Numbered from the stretch's first letter, positions 16,555 through 25,582 are shown. The stretch is 64,000 nucleotides of DNA from Streptomyces sp. RKND-216 (GCF_004795255.1 NZ_SSBQ01000002.1:477001-541000); one strand, 5' to 3'. Translations and numbers: made by a program. The notes: generated by a model from the sequence alone, not told the origin.

Positions 16555-17949
16555 TCATCGGTTCCGGTACTCCTCCCCGACCTTCTCCGCCAGCTTCTGC
16601 GAGTCGGCGAGGGCCTGCTCGACGGACTGACGGCCGGCGATCGCGGCGCTGATCTCCTGGGAGACGTCGGTGCCGAGGGACGTGAACTCGGGTATGCCGA
16701 CGAACTGGATGCCGGAGTAGGGCCGCTTCTTCACGCCCGGGTCGCGGGGGTCGGTGTTCTCGATGGCCTGGAAGACCTCATCGCCGAAGGCGCCGGACTC
16801 CTTCCGGTAGCGCGGGTCGTCGTAGGTCGACGTGCGCTTGCCGGCGGGGACGCTGGTCCAGCCGACCTCCTCGCCGACGAGCTGCTCGTACTCCTTGCCG
16901 GTGGCCCAGGAGATGAACTCCCAGGCGTCGTCGGGATTGTCGGACGCCTTCTGCATTCCGAGGGCCCAGGTGTAGAGCCAGCCCGAGCTCTCGGTCTCCT
17001 TCACCGGGGCGGGGGCGTAGCCGACCTTGCCCTTGACCGGGGAGTCGTCGCGTTCCAGCTCACCGGCACCGGCGGTGGCGTCGTACCACATGGCGGTCCT
17101 GCCCTGCGTCATGCTGTTGAGGCACTCGGCGAACCCGGCCTGTGCGGGGCCCGCCTGACCGTGCTCGCGCACCAGGTCGACGTAGAACTTCGTGGCCTCG
17201 GTGAACTCCGGCGAGTCCAGCTGCGCCTCCCAGTTCTCGTCGAACCAGGTGCCGCCGAAGGTGTTGACGACCGTGGTCAGCGGGGCGATGACCTGCCCCC
17301 AGCCGGGCAGTCCGCGCAGGCAGATGCCCTTCATCCCCGCCTCGGCCCCGTCCACTTCGGCGGCCAGGTCCGCGACCTGGTCCCAGGTGGGCTTCTCGGG
17401 CATCTCCAGGCCGTGCTTCGCGAAGACGTCCTTGCGGTACATCAGGAACGACGACTCGCCGTAGAACGGCTCCGCGTAGATCTTGCCGTCCTCGCCCGTG
17501 AGCGAAAGCTGCATGGACGTCAGGATGTCGTCCTGGTCGTACTTCTCGTCCTTCTGCACGTACGGGTCGAGGGCGTAGAGCCAGTCGCGCTCGGCGTAGA
17601 TCGGGGTCTCGTAGTTGCTGAGGGTGGCGACGTCGTACTGCCCGGCCTGGCTGGCGAAGTCCTGGCTGATCTTGTCGCGGACCTGGTTCTCCGGGAGCAC
17701 CGTGAAGTTGACCGTGATGCCGGTCTTCCCGGTGAAGTGCTCGGCCGTGAGCTTCTGCAGCGTCTTCATCGGCGGGTTGTTCACCATGAGGACGTTGACG
17801 GAACGGTCGTCTTCGCCGCCGCCGCCCGCCCCGGCGCAGCCGGCGAGGAGGGCGGCCGCCGAAACGGCGGCCACGGCCGCGCGGGCGGCGCCGCGCCGGG
17901 ACCGGGAGGTAGGGGGCGTAGAGGCGGAAAAGGGTATGCGTGTGCGCAT
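16555..17949 (-). CDS. extracellular sugar-binding lipoprotein of ABC importer
   Basis: The 464-residue protein has an Arg-rich N-region, a hydrophobic core and the lipobox 'LLAGC' (about 35-39), so it is a lipid-anchored solute-binding protein. The body follows family 1 sugar-binding proteins ('GKTGITVNFTVLPENQ', 'YAEPFYGESSFLMYRKDVFA', 'EFISWATGKEYEQLVGEE'). Together with a polyol-type dehydrogenase it suggests uptake of a sugar alcohol such as mannitol or sorbitol; this is inferred. It is the first structural gene after the DeoR regulator. Confidence 0.92.
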   Translation of the reverse strand: MRTRIPFSASTPPTSRSRRGAARAAVAAVSAAALLAGCAGAGGGGEDDRSVNVLMVNNPPMKTLQKLTAEHFTGKTGITVNFTVLPENQVRDKISQDFASQAGQYDVATLSNYETPIYAERDWLYALDPYVQKDEKYDQDDILTSMQLSLTGEDGKIYAEPFYGESSFLMYRKDVFAKHGLEMPEKPTWDQVADLAAEVDGAEAGMKGICLRGLPGWGQVIAPLTTVVNTFGGTWFDENWEAQLDSPEFTEATKFYVDLVREHGQAGPAQAGFAECLNSMTQGRTAMWYDATAGAGELERDDSPVKGKVGYAPAPVKETESSGWLYTWALGMQKASDNPDDAWEFISWATGKEYEQLVGEEVGWTSVPAGKRTSTYDDPRYRKESGAFGDEVFQAIENTDPRDPGVKKRPYSGIQFVGIPEFTSLGTDVSQEISAAIAGRQSVEQALADSQKLAEKVGEEYRNR

Positions 17950-18004
17950 GCGGGGCTCCGGTTCGTCGTGCCGGGGATGCGGGGCGGTGGGTCGGGGGTT
18001 CTGG

Positions 18005-18766
18005 TCAGACCCGGATGACCTGGGGTCCGAGCAGCGAGTAGCGGTGGGCTTCGGGCGCGGGCAGGCCGGTGGAGGTGACGATGGACTCGAAGTCGCCGAT
18101 CTGCGCGAAGCGGCAGAAGCTCACCGCGCCGAATTTGGTGTGCACGCCGACGAAGATTCTCCGCCGGGCGCAGCGGATGGCCTGGGCCTTCACCTCGCTG
18201 ACGGCCGGGTCGGGAGTGGTCAGGCCGTGCTCGCGGGAGACGCCGTTGGCTCCGAGGAACGCCAGGTCGATGACGAATCCGGAGAGCATGGCCGTGGTCC
18301 AGTGGTCGACCGTCGCCAGGGTCCCGCCGCGCAGCCGCCCGCCGAGGAGGAGCACGGTGAAGGTGTCCACGTCGGCCAGGACCCCGGCGGCGGCGAGCGA
18401 GGCGGTGACGACGGTCAGCTGTCGGTCCCGCGGCAGGGCCTCGGCGATGAGCTGCGGGGTGAAGCCCTCGTCGACGAAGACCGTCTCCCCGTCGCCCAGC
18501 AGGTCGGCCGCCGCCGCGGCGATCCGCCGCTTCTCGGGCACGTGCAGCGTGCCGCGGAAGGCGAGGGTGGTCTCGAAGCCCGCGCTCTCCACCGGGTACG
18601 CACCGCCGTGCGTACGCCGGAGGAGACCGTGGGACTCCAGGACGCGCAGGTCGCGGCGCACGGTCTCGCGTGCTACCCCGAGGGAGGCGGCGAGCGCGCC
18701 GACCTCGACCGACCCGGTACGGCGGGCCGTACCGACGATCTCCCGCTGCCGTTCCTCCGCGCTCAT
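18005..18766 (-). CDS. DeoR/GlpR-family repressor of the sugar operon
   Basis: The 253-residue protein begins 'MSAEERQREIVG', has the DeoR HTH ('ALAASLGVARETVRRDLRVL' then 'ESHGLLRRTHGGA') and the sugar-phosphate effector domain ('FVDEGFTPQLIAEAL', 'LLGGRLRGGTLATVD', 'FLGANGVSREHGLTTPDPAV'). ATG 18766 has GGAG about 5 nt upstream; a longer frame upstream has no family similarity. It is the first gene of the import operon, 55 nt before the binding protein. The region before it carries repeated CCGTTCGG motifs. Confidence 0.9.
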   Translation of the reverse strand: MSAEERQREIVGTARRTGSVEVGALAASLGVARETVRRDLRVLESHGLLRRTHGGAYPVESAGFETTLAFRGTLHVPEKRRIAAAAADLLGDGETVFVDEGFTPQLIAEALPRDRQLTVVTASLAAAGVLADVDTFTVLLLGGRLRGGTLATVDHWTTAMLSGFVIDLAFLGANGVSREHGLTTPDPAVSEVKAQAIRCARRRIFVGVHTKFGAVSFCRFAQIGDFESIVTSTGLPAPEAHRYSLLGPQVIRV

Positions 18767-18796
18767 CGGACTCCGCGTCCCTCTCCCGTGGGGTTG

Positions 18797-19006
18797 CCGA
18801 ACGGGCATCGGGCTGACCGTTCGGGCCTGTGGGAAGAGTTCTACCGGTCCGGACGGGCCGCAACCAGGCTCGGCGCGGGAGGGATGCTGACCGGTTTCGC
18901 CCGTTCGGAGGCGGCACTGAGAGCGCTCTACCGGGACGGACATGGGGAGCACTGCCCGGATGGCGCCCGTTTCGGGCAGGGACGTGCCCGTTCTTCGCCC
19001 GTTCGG
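18797..19006. repeat. cluster of CCGTTCGG motifs, candidate operators
   Basis: Exact copies are at 18797-18804 (inverted, CCGAACGG), 18817-18824, 18901-18908 and 18999-19006. A CCGTTTCGG variant is at 18967-18975. The first two form an inverted repeat with a 12-nt gap, nearest the DeoR start. DeoR-family repressors often bind several direct copies, so these are candidate operators. Confidence 0.5.
18918..18931. promoter_or_regulatory. LacI-type palindrome TGAGAGCGCTCTAC
   Basis: AGAGCGCTCT (18920-18929) is a perfect palindrome with the central CG of LacI-family operators. It matches 12 of the 14 bases of the operator before the GH16 gene (43418-43431). Confidence 0.45.
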
Positions 19007-19084
19007 GCGGCGCGGGGGTCGGCGGGGCGCGCGGGAGCCGGGGCGCGCCCCGGCCGCGGTCTCCCGGCGGGGCAGCGGGGGTGG

Positions 19085-19996
19085 TCAGCCGGCGAGGGTG
19101 TCCACGAGCAGGTCGGCCAGCAGGGCCGCGCAGCGCCCGTCCGGGTCCAGGTCGGGGTCGTAGATGGTGAGCTGGAAGCCGGCGCAGCGCGGCGAGCGGG
19201 CCAACGGCCCCAGCAGGGCACGTAGTTCGTCGAGGGTGAGACCGCCGGGGTCGGGGCTGTCGACGGCGGGCATCACCGAGGGGTCGAGGACGTCGGCGTC
19301 GATGTGCAGCCAGAAGCCGTCGAGTGCGTGGTCGGCGAGCCGGGCGAGAGCGGCGCGGGCGACGGTCTGCGGGCCGTCGCGCCGGACGTCTGCCACCGTG
19401 GCGTACCCGATGCCGAGGCGGTCCAGTTCGGGTTGCGCGCTGTCCGGCTCGTTCTCCGGGTCGCGCAGGCCGAGCAGCCACACGTCCTCGTCGGCGAGGG
19501 ACGGGCCGAGCCCTTCCAGGTCGGTGAGGTCGCGCTGGCCGCGGCCGGTGATCAGGGCGACGTCCTCGCCACCCGCCGCGCCCACGCCCGCCGGGGCGTT
19601 GCCGGGGTGGCGGAAGTCGTCGTGGCCGTCGAAGTAGGCGAGTCCGAAGCGTCCGATGCGGCGCAGCGCCAGGGCGGTTCCCAGCTCGATGGAGCAGTCG
19701 CCCCCGAGCACGACGGGGAACTCGCCCGCCCGCACGTGCTGCTCCAGGCGGTCCGCGAGCCGACGCGAGTAGGCCGCGATCCGGTCGGCGTGGAACACCC
19801 CGTCCCCCGGCCGCCAGTCGCCCGGGTCGTACCGCGGCGCCACGACGACGCCGCCCTCCCGGGCGCCGAGGCGCCGCAGCAGCCCTTCGTCGCGCAGCGC
19901 GCCGGCCAGCTTGTGGCAGCCGGGAACGGCCCCCGGCACCGGGGCGCGCAGACCGAGGTTGGAGGGGGCGTCGATCAGGACGAGGCTGCGGGACAT
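19085..19996 (-). CDS. arginase/agmatinase-family ureohydrolase
   Basis: The 303-residue protein carries the three manganese motifs of ureohydrolases: 'LGGDCSIELG', 'YFDGHDDFR' (normally DAHxD) and 'HIDADVLDPSVMPAVDSPDP'. The ends ('VLIDAPSNLGL', 'IYDPDLDPDGR') resemble arginase-like proteins. Arginase, agmatinase or formimidoylglutamase activity cannot be separated by eye. It is divergent from the kinase gene at 20032 with 35 nt between the starts. Confidence 0.88.
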   Translation of the reverse strand: MSRSLVLIDAPSNLGLRAPVPGAVPGCHKLAGALRDEGLLRRLGAREGGVVVAPRYDPGDWRPGDGVFHADRIAAYSRRLADRLEQHVRAGEFPVVLGGDCSIELGTALALRRIGRFGLAYFDGHDDFRHPGNAPAGVGAAGGEDVALITGRGQRDLTDLEGLGPSLADEDVWLLGLRDPENEPDSAQPELDRLGIGYATVADVRRDGPQTVARAALARLADHALDGFWLHIDADVLDPSVMPAVDSPDPGGLTLDELRALLGPLARSPRCAGFQLTIYDPDLDPDGRCAALLADLLVDTLAG

Positions 19997-20031
19997 GACC
20001 GCATTCTGCCCGAGGGTGCGAGGATTCCGGC

Positions 20032-21000
20032 ATGGTGCGAAGCGTGCGGGTACCGGCCTCCCTGCCGTGTGTGGCCGAGATGGGGCGGCACCAGAGCGGC
20101 CGGAAGTGGCTGGAGGCGCTGCCGGAGATGCTCGGCGAACTCCGGGAGATGTGGGGGCTGCGGCTGGAGGAACCGATTCACGGCGGAAGCTGCTCGTGGG
20201 CAGCACCGGTCCGGCGGGAAGCCGGCCCCGGCGCGGCGGAACCGCTGGTGCTGAAGGTGACGTGGCCGCATCCCGAGGCGCTCGCCGAGGCACCGGGGCT
20301 GGCGCTGTGGGACGGCCGCGGGGCGGTGCGCCTGCACGCCTATGACGCGGAACGGCAGGCGTTGCTGCTGGAACGCTGCGTGCCGGGCACCGAGCTGGGC
20401 CGGTCGCACGGCGTGCCCGCGGACGAGCGGCTGGTGCACGGGGCGGACGTGTTGCGGGACCTGTGGACCGCGCCGCTGCCCGCACCCGGCGCGGAGGGGC
20501 CCGTGCTGCCGGGACTGGCGGACGTGACGGCTCAGTGGGCGGGCCTGGCCGAGGAGCGGGCCGCGCGCCGGTGGCCGGTGGGCATCGACACCGGCCTGTT
20601 CGCGCTGGGCGCGGGGCTGCTGCGCGACCTGCCGGGGAGCGCCGGGCGGGAGGTGCTGCTGCACGGCGACTTCAACCCGGGCAACGTCCTGACCGCGCGG
20701 CGGCGGCCGTGGCTGGCCATCGACCCGAAGCCGATGCGCGGCGACCCGGCGTACGACCTGTGGCCGCTGGTGGAGCAGGTCGACGACCCGTTCGCCGCGG
20801 CGAACCCGCCCGGGGTGCTGGCGCACCGCACGGCGCTGGTCGCCGGGGAGCTGGGGCTCGACCCGCAGCGGGTGCGGGCGTGGGCAGTGGCACGGCACGT
20901 GGAGTACGTGCTGTGGTCGGTGGTCGAGGACGAGGACCTCGACCGGAGCATCGGCCTGATGCGGCAGGCCCGGCTGCTGGCCGACCTCGCCGGCCTGTGA
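20032..21000 (+). CDS. APH(6)/hydroxyurea-kinase-type aminoglycoside phosphotransferase
   Basis: The 322-residue kinase has the Brenner motif 'LLHGDFNPGNVL' (about 209-220, catalytic Asp) and 'AIDPKPMRGDPAYDLWPL' (metal-binding Asp). It also has 'EPIHGGSCSWAAPV', in place of a glycine loop, and the 'PLVLKVTWP' lysine. The pattern fits PF04655, the APH(6)-type streptomycin and hydroxyurea kinases. It may confer intrinsic streptomycin resistance or act on a cell metabolite. No antibiotic cluster is nearby. ATG 20032 has no clear ribosome site, so it may be leaderless. Confidence 0.88.
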   Translation: MVRSVRVPASLPCVAEMGRHQSGRKWLEALPEMLGELREMWGLRLEEPIHGGSCSWAAPVRREAGPGAAEPLVLKVTWPHPEALAEAPGLALWDGRGAVRLHAYDAERQALLLERCVPGTELGRSHGVPADERLVHGADVLRDLWTAPLPAPGAEGPVLPGLADVTAQWAGLAEERAARRWPVGIDTGLFALGAGLLRDLPGSAGREVLLHGDFNPGNVLTARRRPWLAIDPKPMRGDPAYDLWPLVEQVDDPFAAANPPGVLAHRTALVAGELGLDPQRVRAWAVARHVEYVLWSVVEDEDLDRSIGLMRQARLLADLAGL

Positions 21001-21101
21001 GGGTGCGGAGACCGGCGCTGGAGGACGGAGTGGTTTCCCCCGTCGTGCGGCGGTGACCCGCGATGGTGGAACGAACCCCGTCCCCTGTTCGGGAGGTCGC
21101 C

Positions 21102-21521
21102 ATGACCACGGCTGCAGAGATCATGCACCCCGGCGCGGAGTGGATTCCCGCCACCGAGACCCTGGACCGCGCGGCGCAGCTGATGCGCCGCCTGGACGTC
21201 GGGGCGTTGCCGATCAGCGACGCCGACGAGCGGATGTGCGGCATTCTGACCGACCGGGACATCGTCATCGGCTGCGTTGCCGAGGGCCGGGACCCGTCAC
21301 GCGTGACGGCCGGCGACATGGCGCGCGGCACACCGCGCTGGATCGAGGCGAGCGCCGACGTGTCGCAGGTGCTGGAGGAGATGCAGAGCCACCGGATCCG
21401 CCGGCTCCCGGTGGTGGAGAACAAGCGGCTGGTCGGCATGATCAGCGAGGCGGATATCGCACATCACCTGACGGACGACCAGATCGCGAAGTTCGTGGAG
21501 AACGTCTACGCCCACAGCTGA
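21102..21521 (+). CDS. two-CBS-domain protein
   Basis: The protein has 139 residues, essentially all in two CBS domains: 'TTAAEIMHPGAEWIPATETL...MCGILTDRDIVIG' and 'VTAGDMARGTPRWIEASADV...RRLPVVENKRLVGMISEADI'. Such stand-alone pairs bind adenosine nucleotides and are common in stress regulons (hypoxic response protein 1-like). The start is ATG 21102 after GGGAGGTCGCC. A strong hairpin follows the stop. Confidence 0.92.
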   Translation: MTTAAEIMHPGAEWIPATETLDRAAQLMRRLDVGALPISDADERMCGILTDRDIVIGCVAEGRDPSRVTAGDMARGTPRWIEASADVSQVLEEMQSHRIRRLPVVENKRLVGMISEADIAHHLTDDQIAKFVENVYAHS

Positions 21522-21540
21522 GGACCTGCCCGGCGCGGGG

Positions 21541-21568
21541 CGGTGGTGCCGCGAGGGCGGCACCACCG
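21541..21568. terminator. bidirectional terminator between convergent genes
   Basis: CGGTGGTGCCG (21541-21551) and CGGCACCACCG (21558-21568) are exact reverse complements around a 6-nt loop. The hairpin occupies the whole space between the CBS gene (ends 21521) and the DinB gene (ends 21569). Confidence 0.8.
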
Positions 21569-22090
21569 TCACTCCCCGACCGCTCCGTCGGCCAGTTCGC
21601 GGACGACGTCCAGCTGGCCGACGTGGCGCGCGTACTCCTGGAGCAGGTGCAGCAGGATCCAGCCGAGCGTCGGCGTGTCCTCCGCCGTCGGGAAGCGGCC
21701 GCCGACGGCGGCACGGTCCTCCAGCCCCGCCCCGGCGGCGATCGCCCTCGACCGTTCGCACTGGGCGGTGAATTCCGCCCGCAGCTGCTCGGCGGTGACG
21801 CCGTCCGGCACGTACCAGCGGCCGTCGGGCCCGTCGTCGGCCCAGGGGTCGGGAACCTGCTCGGCGGCGAAGCCCCAGCACAGCCAGCGCCGTTCGACGT
21901 GCGTGAGGTGGCGCAGCAGCTCCAGCGGCGTCCAGCCGGAGGGGAGCCGGGCGGCGCGCAGCTCCCCGTCCGGCATGCCGTCGAGCTTGTGCAGCAGCGT
22001 GGCCCGGTAGTAGTCCAGCTGGCCGGCGAGCAGTTCCCGCGGGTCGGCGAGGCGGTGCGACGGTTCGGCGCGGCCGGGGGCGTCCGTCAC
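21569..22090 (-). CDS. DinB-family (DUF664-like) protein
   Basis: The 173-residue protein fits the DinB four-helix fold: 'LLAGQLDYYRATLLHKLDGM', 'LELLRHLTHVERRWL' and a late 'LLHLLQEYARHVGQLDVVRE'. The His residues in the second and third segments are the usual metal ligands. Family members are thiol transferases (mycothiol- or bacillithiol-dependent) or of unknown role. GTG 22090 overlaps the stop of the S9 peptidase gene (GTGA), so it is the last gene of that operon. Confidence 0.88.
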   Translation of the reverse strand: MTDAPGRAEPSHRLADPRELLAGQLDYYRATLLHKLDGMPDGELRAARLPSGWTPLELLRHLTHVERRWLCWGFAAEQVPDPWADDGPDGRWYVPDGVTAEQLRAEFTAQCERSRAIAAGAGLEDRAAVGGRFPTAEDTPTLGWILLHLLQEYARHVGQLDVVRELADGAVGE

Positions 22091-24120
22091 ATGTCCTCCT
22101 TCAGGGGGAGCGTCGGCACGTCGTCCCGTTCGATGCCGAACGTCTGGGCGTACAGGGAGAATTCCGCCTCGACCGCGCGGACGATGGTGTCGGCGCGGCG
22201 GAAGCCGTGGCCCTCGCCCTCGAAGGCGAGGTAGGCGTGCGGGACGCCGCGGCCGGCGATCCGCTCCAGGAAGCGCTCGCACTGCACGGGCGGGCAGATC
22301 ACGTCGTCCAGCCCCTGGAGCAACAGGAACGGACGGTCGATGCGGTCGGCGTGGTGGACGGGCGAGCGGTCGTGGTAGCGGTCGGCGTCGGCCTCCGGGT
22401 CGCCGACGAGGGAACGCAGGTACTGCGACTCGAAGTCGTGGGTCTCGCCGGTGGCCCAGCCCTTCAGGTCGAGGATCGGGTAGGTGATGGTGGCGCAGGC
22501 GTAGACCTCGCCGGCCGGCGAGGTGAGCGAGGCGGCGCTGGTCCAGCCACCGGCGCTGCCGCCGCGGATCGCCAGCCGCGCCGGGTCGGCCGTGCCTTCG
22601 TCGGCCAGCGCGCGGGCGACGGCGGCGCAGTCCTCGACGTCCACCACGCCCCACTGGCCACGCAGCCGGTTCCGGTACTCTCGCCCGTACCCGGTGGAGC
22701 CGCCGTAGTCGACCTCGGCGACGCCGATGCCGCGCGAGGTGAAGTAGGCGATCTCCAGGTCCAGGACCATGGGGACGCGGCTGGTGGGGCCGCCGTGCAC
22801 CCAGATCACGTACGGCGGCAGTTCACCGGCCGGTCCCTTATGGTCGGGGTGGCGGGGCGGGTAGACGTGGGCGTGCACGTCCCGCCCGCCGGGTCCGGTG
22901 AAGGTGCGCTCCTGCGGCTGCGGAAGGTGGGCGGGGTCGACGGCGGGCCGGTGCTCCTCGGCGACGACCCGGGCGTGCCCGCTGCCGGTGTCCAGTTCGA
23001 CGATCTCGTACGCGCTGTGCGTGCCGGCGGCGATGCCCACGACGCGGGTGTCCGCGACGGCGAGCGCGGGCGCCCACTCCGTCCACGGCCCGGGTGCGTC
23101 GGCGAGTTCGCCGGTGGCGGGGTCGAGCAGGCCCAGCGCCTGACGGCCCCGGCCGTGCAGGACGGCGACGAGTCCGCCGGGGAGCGGTGCGAACCAGCGC
23201 AGGCCGATCTTCCACAGGCCGCCGCCGAACTCCTCCTCGCGCGGGCAGAGGTTGACCGCCTCGCCGGTGGCGGGGTCCACGCGGTGCAGGTTCCACCAGC
23301 CGGTGCGGTCGGTGGCCGCCAGCAGGGTCCGCCCGTCGGCCGCCCACTCGACCTGCGCCACGGATTCCTCGGGGCCGCCGAGGAGCGTGCGGGCTCCGGT
23401 GAAGGCTCCGTCGCCGGTGACGTCGGCGACGCGGACCAGGGTGCCGTCCCAGGGCATGGCGGGATGGTCCCAGGCGAGCCAGGCGACCCGGCGGCCGTCC
23501 GGGGAGAAGCGGGCGCCGGTGAGGAAGCGGTGTGCGTCGTCGGTGAGGTCGCGCACGCGGGTCCGGTCGTCGGCGGCCGAGCCGTCCAGCGGGACGGAGG
23601 CCAGCGTGCGGCGGACGTCGGTGGGTCCGTCGCCGGTGAACTCCTCGAGCACGCAGACCACGTCCCCGTGGGCGGGCCGGACGACGGGGTCGCACCAGCG
23701 CAGCCCGCCGCCCGTTCCCGAGACGGGCGTCAGCGGCACCGGCTCGGCCCGTGCGCCGGGGCCGTCGCCGTCGGGGGCCGGGTCGGGGCGCAGCAGGTAG
23801 AGGCGCTGGTCGGGGAAGTGGGTGAAGACCACGAGCGGGCCCTCGCCGCCGGGGCTGCCCGGAGCACCGGCCCAGGGTCGGCCGCCGTACTCGATGACCC
23901 GGTTGCGGATGTTCCACGGCGGCGGCAGCACGGACTCCGGCTCGGCGCCGGGCCGCTGCCGGATCAGCGCGCGACGGCCGCCCTCCTCGGGGCGGGGCGC
24001 GGTCCACCACAGTTCGTCGCCGACGGCGCCGAGGTATTCGGGGCGTCCGTCGTGGGCGGCGACGAGGCGCGCGTCCACGGGGGACGGCCAGCTGCCGTAG
24101 GGGGCGGTGCGGTGCGGCAT
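22087..24120 (-). CDS. S9-family (prolyl oligopeptidase-like) serine peptidase
   Basis: The 677-residue protein has an N-terminal beta-propeller (about 1-400) and a C-terminal alpha/beta-hydrolase domain. The catalytic triad is visible: Ser in 'GGSAGG' (about 522), Asp in 'LQGLDDVICPP' (about 606) and His in 'GEGHGFR' (about 638). 'YVIWVHGGPTSRVPM' is the oxyanion region. It cleaves short peptides in the cytosol, probably dipeptidyl or acylaminoacyl type. It lies in the M55-M20-S9 gene set, 130 nt after the M20 gene. Confidence 0.93.
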   Translation of the reverse strand: MPHRTAPYGSWPSPVDARLVAAHDGRPEYLGAVGDELWWTAPRPEEGGRRALIRQRPGAEPESVLPPPWNIRNRVIEYGGRPWAGAPGSPGGEGPLVVFTHFPDQRLYLLRPDPAPDGDGPGARAEPVPLTPVSGTGGGLRWCDPVVRPAHGDVVCVLEEFTGDGPTDVRRTLASVPLDGSAADDRTRVRDLTDDAHRFLTGARFSPDGRRVAWLAWDHPAMPWDGTLVRVADVTGDGAFTGARTLLGGPEESVAQVEWAADGRTLLAATDRTGWWNLHRVDPATGEAVNLCPREEEFGGGLWKIGLRWFAPLPGGLVAVLHGRGRQALGLLDPATGELADAPGPWTEWAPALAVADTRVVGIAAGTHSAYEIVELDTGSGHARVVAEEHRPAVDPAHLPQPQERTFTGPGGRDVHAHVYPPRHPDHKGPAGELPPYVIWVHGGPTSRVPMVLDLEIAYFTSRGIGVAEVDYGGSTGYGREYRNRLRGQWGVVDVEDCAAVARALADEGTADPARLAIRGGSAGGWTSAASLTSPAGEVYACATITYPILDLKGWATGETHDFESQYLRSLVGDPEADADRYHDRSPVHHADRIDRPFLLLQGLDDVICPPVQCERFLERIAGRGVPHAYLAFEGEGHGFRRADTIVRAVEAEFSLYAQTFGIERDDVPTLPLKEDM

Positions 24121-24250
24121 GAGCAGCGGCCTTCCGTGGGTCGGGGGGTGTCTGGCGCGGTGCGTCGCGGTGCGGGTTGGGTGGGGTGGACGCGGGCCGG
24201 CCCCGGTGCCGAGGGGCGTGGACGGGGGCAGTAGGTCCGGCCGGCCGCCT

Positions 24251-25582
24251 CTACAGGGCGCGCAGGGCCCGGTCGAGAACGTGGACGCCGAAGTGGAGCG
24301 CCTCGACGGGCACCCGCTCGTCCACGCCGTGGAACATGGCCTGGTAGTCGAAGCCCTCCGGCAGTTTCAGCGGCGAGAAGCCGTAGCCCCGGATGCCCAG
24401 CCGGGAGAACTGCTTGGCGTCGGTGCCGCCGGACATGCAGTACGGCACCACCCGGGCGGTGGGGTCGAAGTGCTCCAGGGACTCGCGGAGCACGGCGAAG
24501 GCGGGCACGTCGACGGGGGCCTGGAGCGGCACCTCGCGGTGCTGGAACTCCCAGTCGACGTGCGGGCCGGTGAGCCGGTCCATCGTGGCGGTGAACTCGT
24601 CCTCCGCGCCGGGCAGCATCCGGCCGTCGACCTGTGCGGTGGCCTGCTCGGGGATGACGTTGACCTTGTAACCGGCGTTCAGCATCGTCGGGTTGGCGCT
24701 GTTGCGGACGGTCGGGGCGACCAGCGCGGCGGACCGGCCGAGCCGGGCCAGCAGCGCGTCGACGTCGAAGTCGGAGGCGTCCAGGTCCGGGGGCTCCACT
24801 CCGGCGGCGAGGGAGAGTTCGATCAGCGCCGCGCGCACGGTCGGGGTCAGCCGCACCGGCCAGGCGTACTCGCCGATCCGGTGCACGGCGGCGGCGAGCC
24901 GGCTCACCGCGTTCTCCCGGTTCACCTTGGAGCCGTGGCCGGCGCGCCCACGGGCGGTGAGGCGCATCCACGCGGTGCCCCGCTCGCCCGCCGCGACCGG
25001 GTAGAGCCGCAGGCCGTCGCCTGCGTGGAAGGTGAAGGCGCCGGACTCGCTGATGCCCTCGGTGCAGCCTTCGAACAGTTCGGCGTGCTTCTCGGTGAGG
25101 TAGTCGGCGCCGTACTCGGCGCTGTCCTCCTCGTCGGCGGTGAAGGCCAGCACGATGTCCCGCCGCGGCCGGACGCCGGCCCGCGCCCACGCCCGTACGA
25201 CGGACAGCACCATCGCGTCCATGTTCTTCATGTCGATGGCGCCGCGGCCCCACACCACACCGTCCCGCACCTCGCCGGAGAACGGGTGCACGGTCCAGTC
25301 GTCGGGCCGGGCGGGCACGACGTCCAGGTGGCCGTGGACCAGCAGGGCGTCGGCGGAGGGGTCGGTGCCCTCGATGCGGGCCACGACGTTCGTCCGGTCC
25401 GGGGCCTTCTCCAGGAAGACCGGCTCCAGCCCGGCCTCGCTCAGCCGCTCCCCGACGTACTCGGCGGCCGGGCGTTCCACGCCGTCGCCGCCGCCGTGGT
25501 TGGTGGTGTCGATGCGGATGAGCTGGGAGGTGAACGTGACCGCCTCGTCCAGCGCCCTGGTGTCGATGTGTGCCTCAGCCAT
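24251..25582 (-). CDS. M20-family metallopeptidase
   Basis: The 443-residue protein has the M20 motifs: 'HGHLDVVPA' (metal His and catalytic Asp), 'WGRGAIDMKN' (bridging Asp), 'TADEEDSAEYGADYL' (catalytic and metal Glu) and a late 'GVDERVPVEALHFGVHV'. The dimerisation domain sits between. It is likely an exo- or dipeptidase, or an N-deacylase. ATG 25582 overlaps the end of the M55 gene by 8 nt, so the two are co-translated. Confidence 0.93.
   Translation of the reverse strand: MAEAHIDTRALDEAVTFTSQLIRIDTTNHGGGDGVERPAAEYVGERLSEAGLEPVFLEKAPDRTNVVARIEGTDPSADALLVHGHLDVVPARPDDWTVHPFSGEVRDGVVWGRGAIDMKNMDAMVLSVVRAWARAGVRPRRDIVLAFTADEEDSAEYGADYLTEKHAELFEGCTEGISESGAFTFHAGDGLRLYPVAAGERGTAWMRLTARGRAGHGSKVNRENAVSRLAAAVHRIGEYAWPVRLTPTVRAALIELSLAAGVEPPDLDASDFDVDALLARLGRSAALVAPTVRNSANPTMLNAGYKVNVIPEQATAQVDGRMLPGAEDEFTATMDRLTGPHVDWEFQHREVPLQAPVDVPAFAVLRESLEHFDPTARVVPYCMSGGTDAKQFSRLGIRGYGFSPLKLPEGFDYQAMFHGVDERVPVEALHFGVHVLDRALRAL

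Larger units (their letters stand above)
18767..19084. other. 318-nt regulatory region upstream of the sugar operon
   Basis: No gene is evident here. It holds four CCGTTCGG motifs and a GAGAGCGCTCT palindrome. It lies between the arginase-family stop (19085) and the DeoR start (18766), both on the minus strand. Confidence 0.7.
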
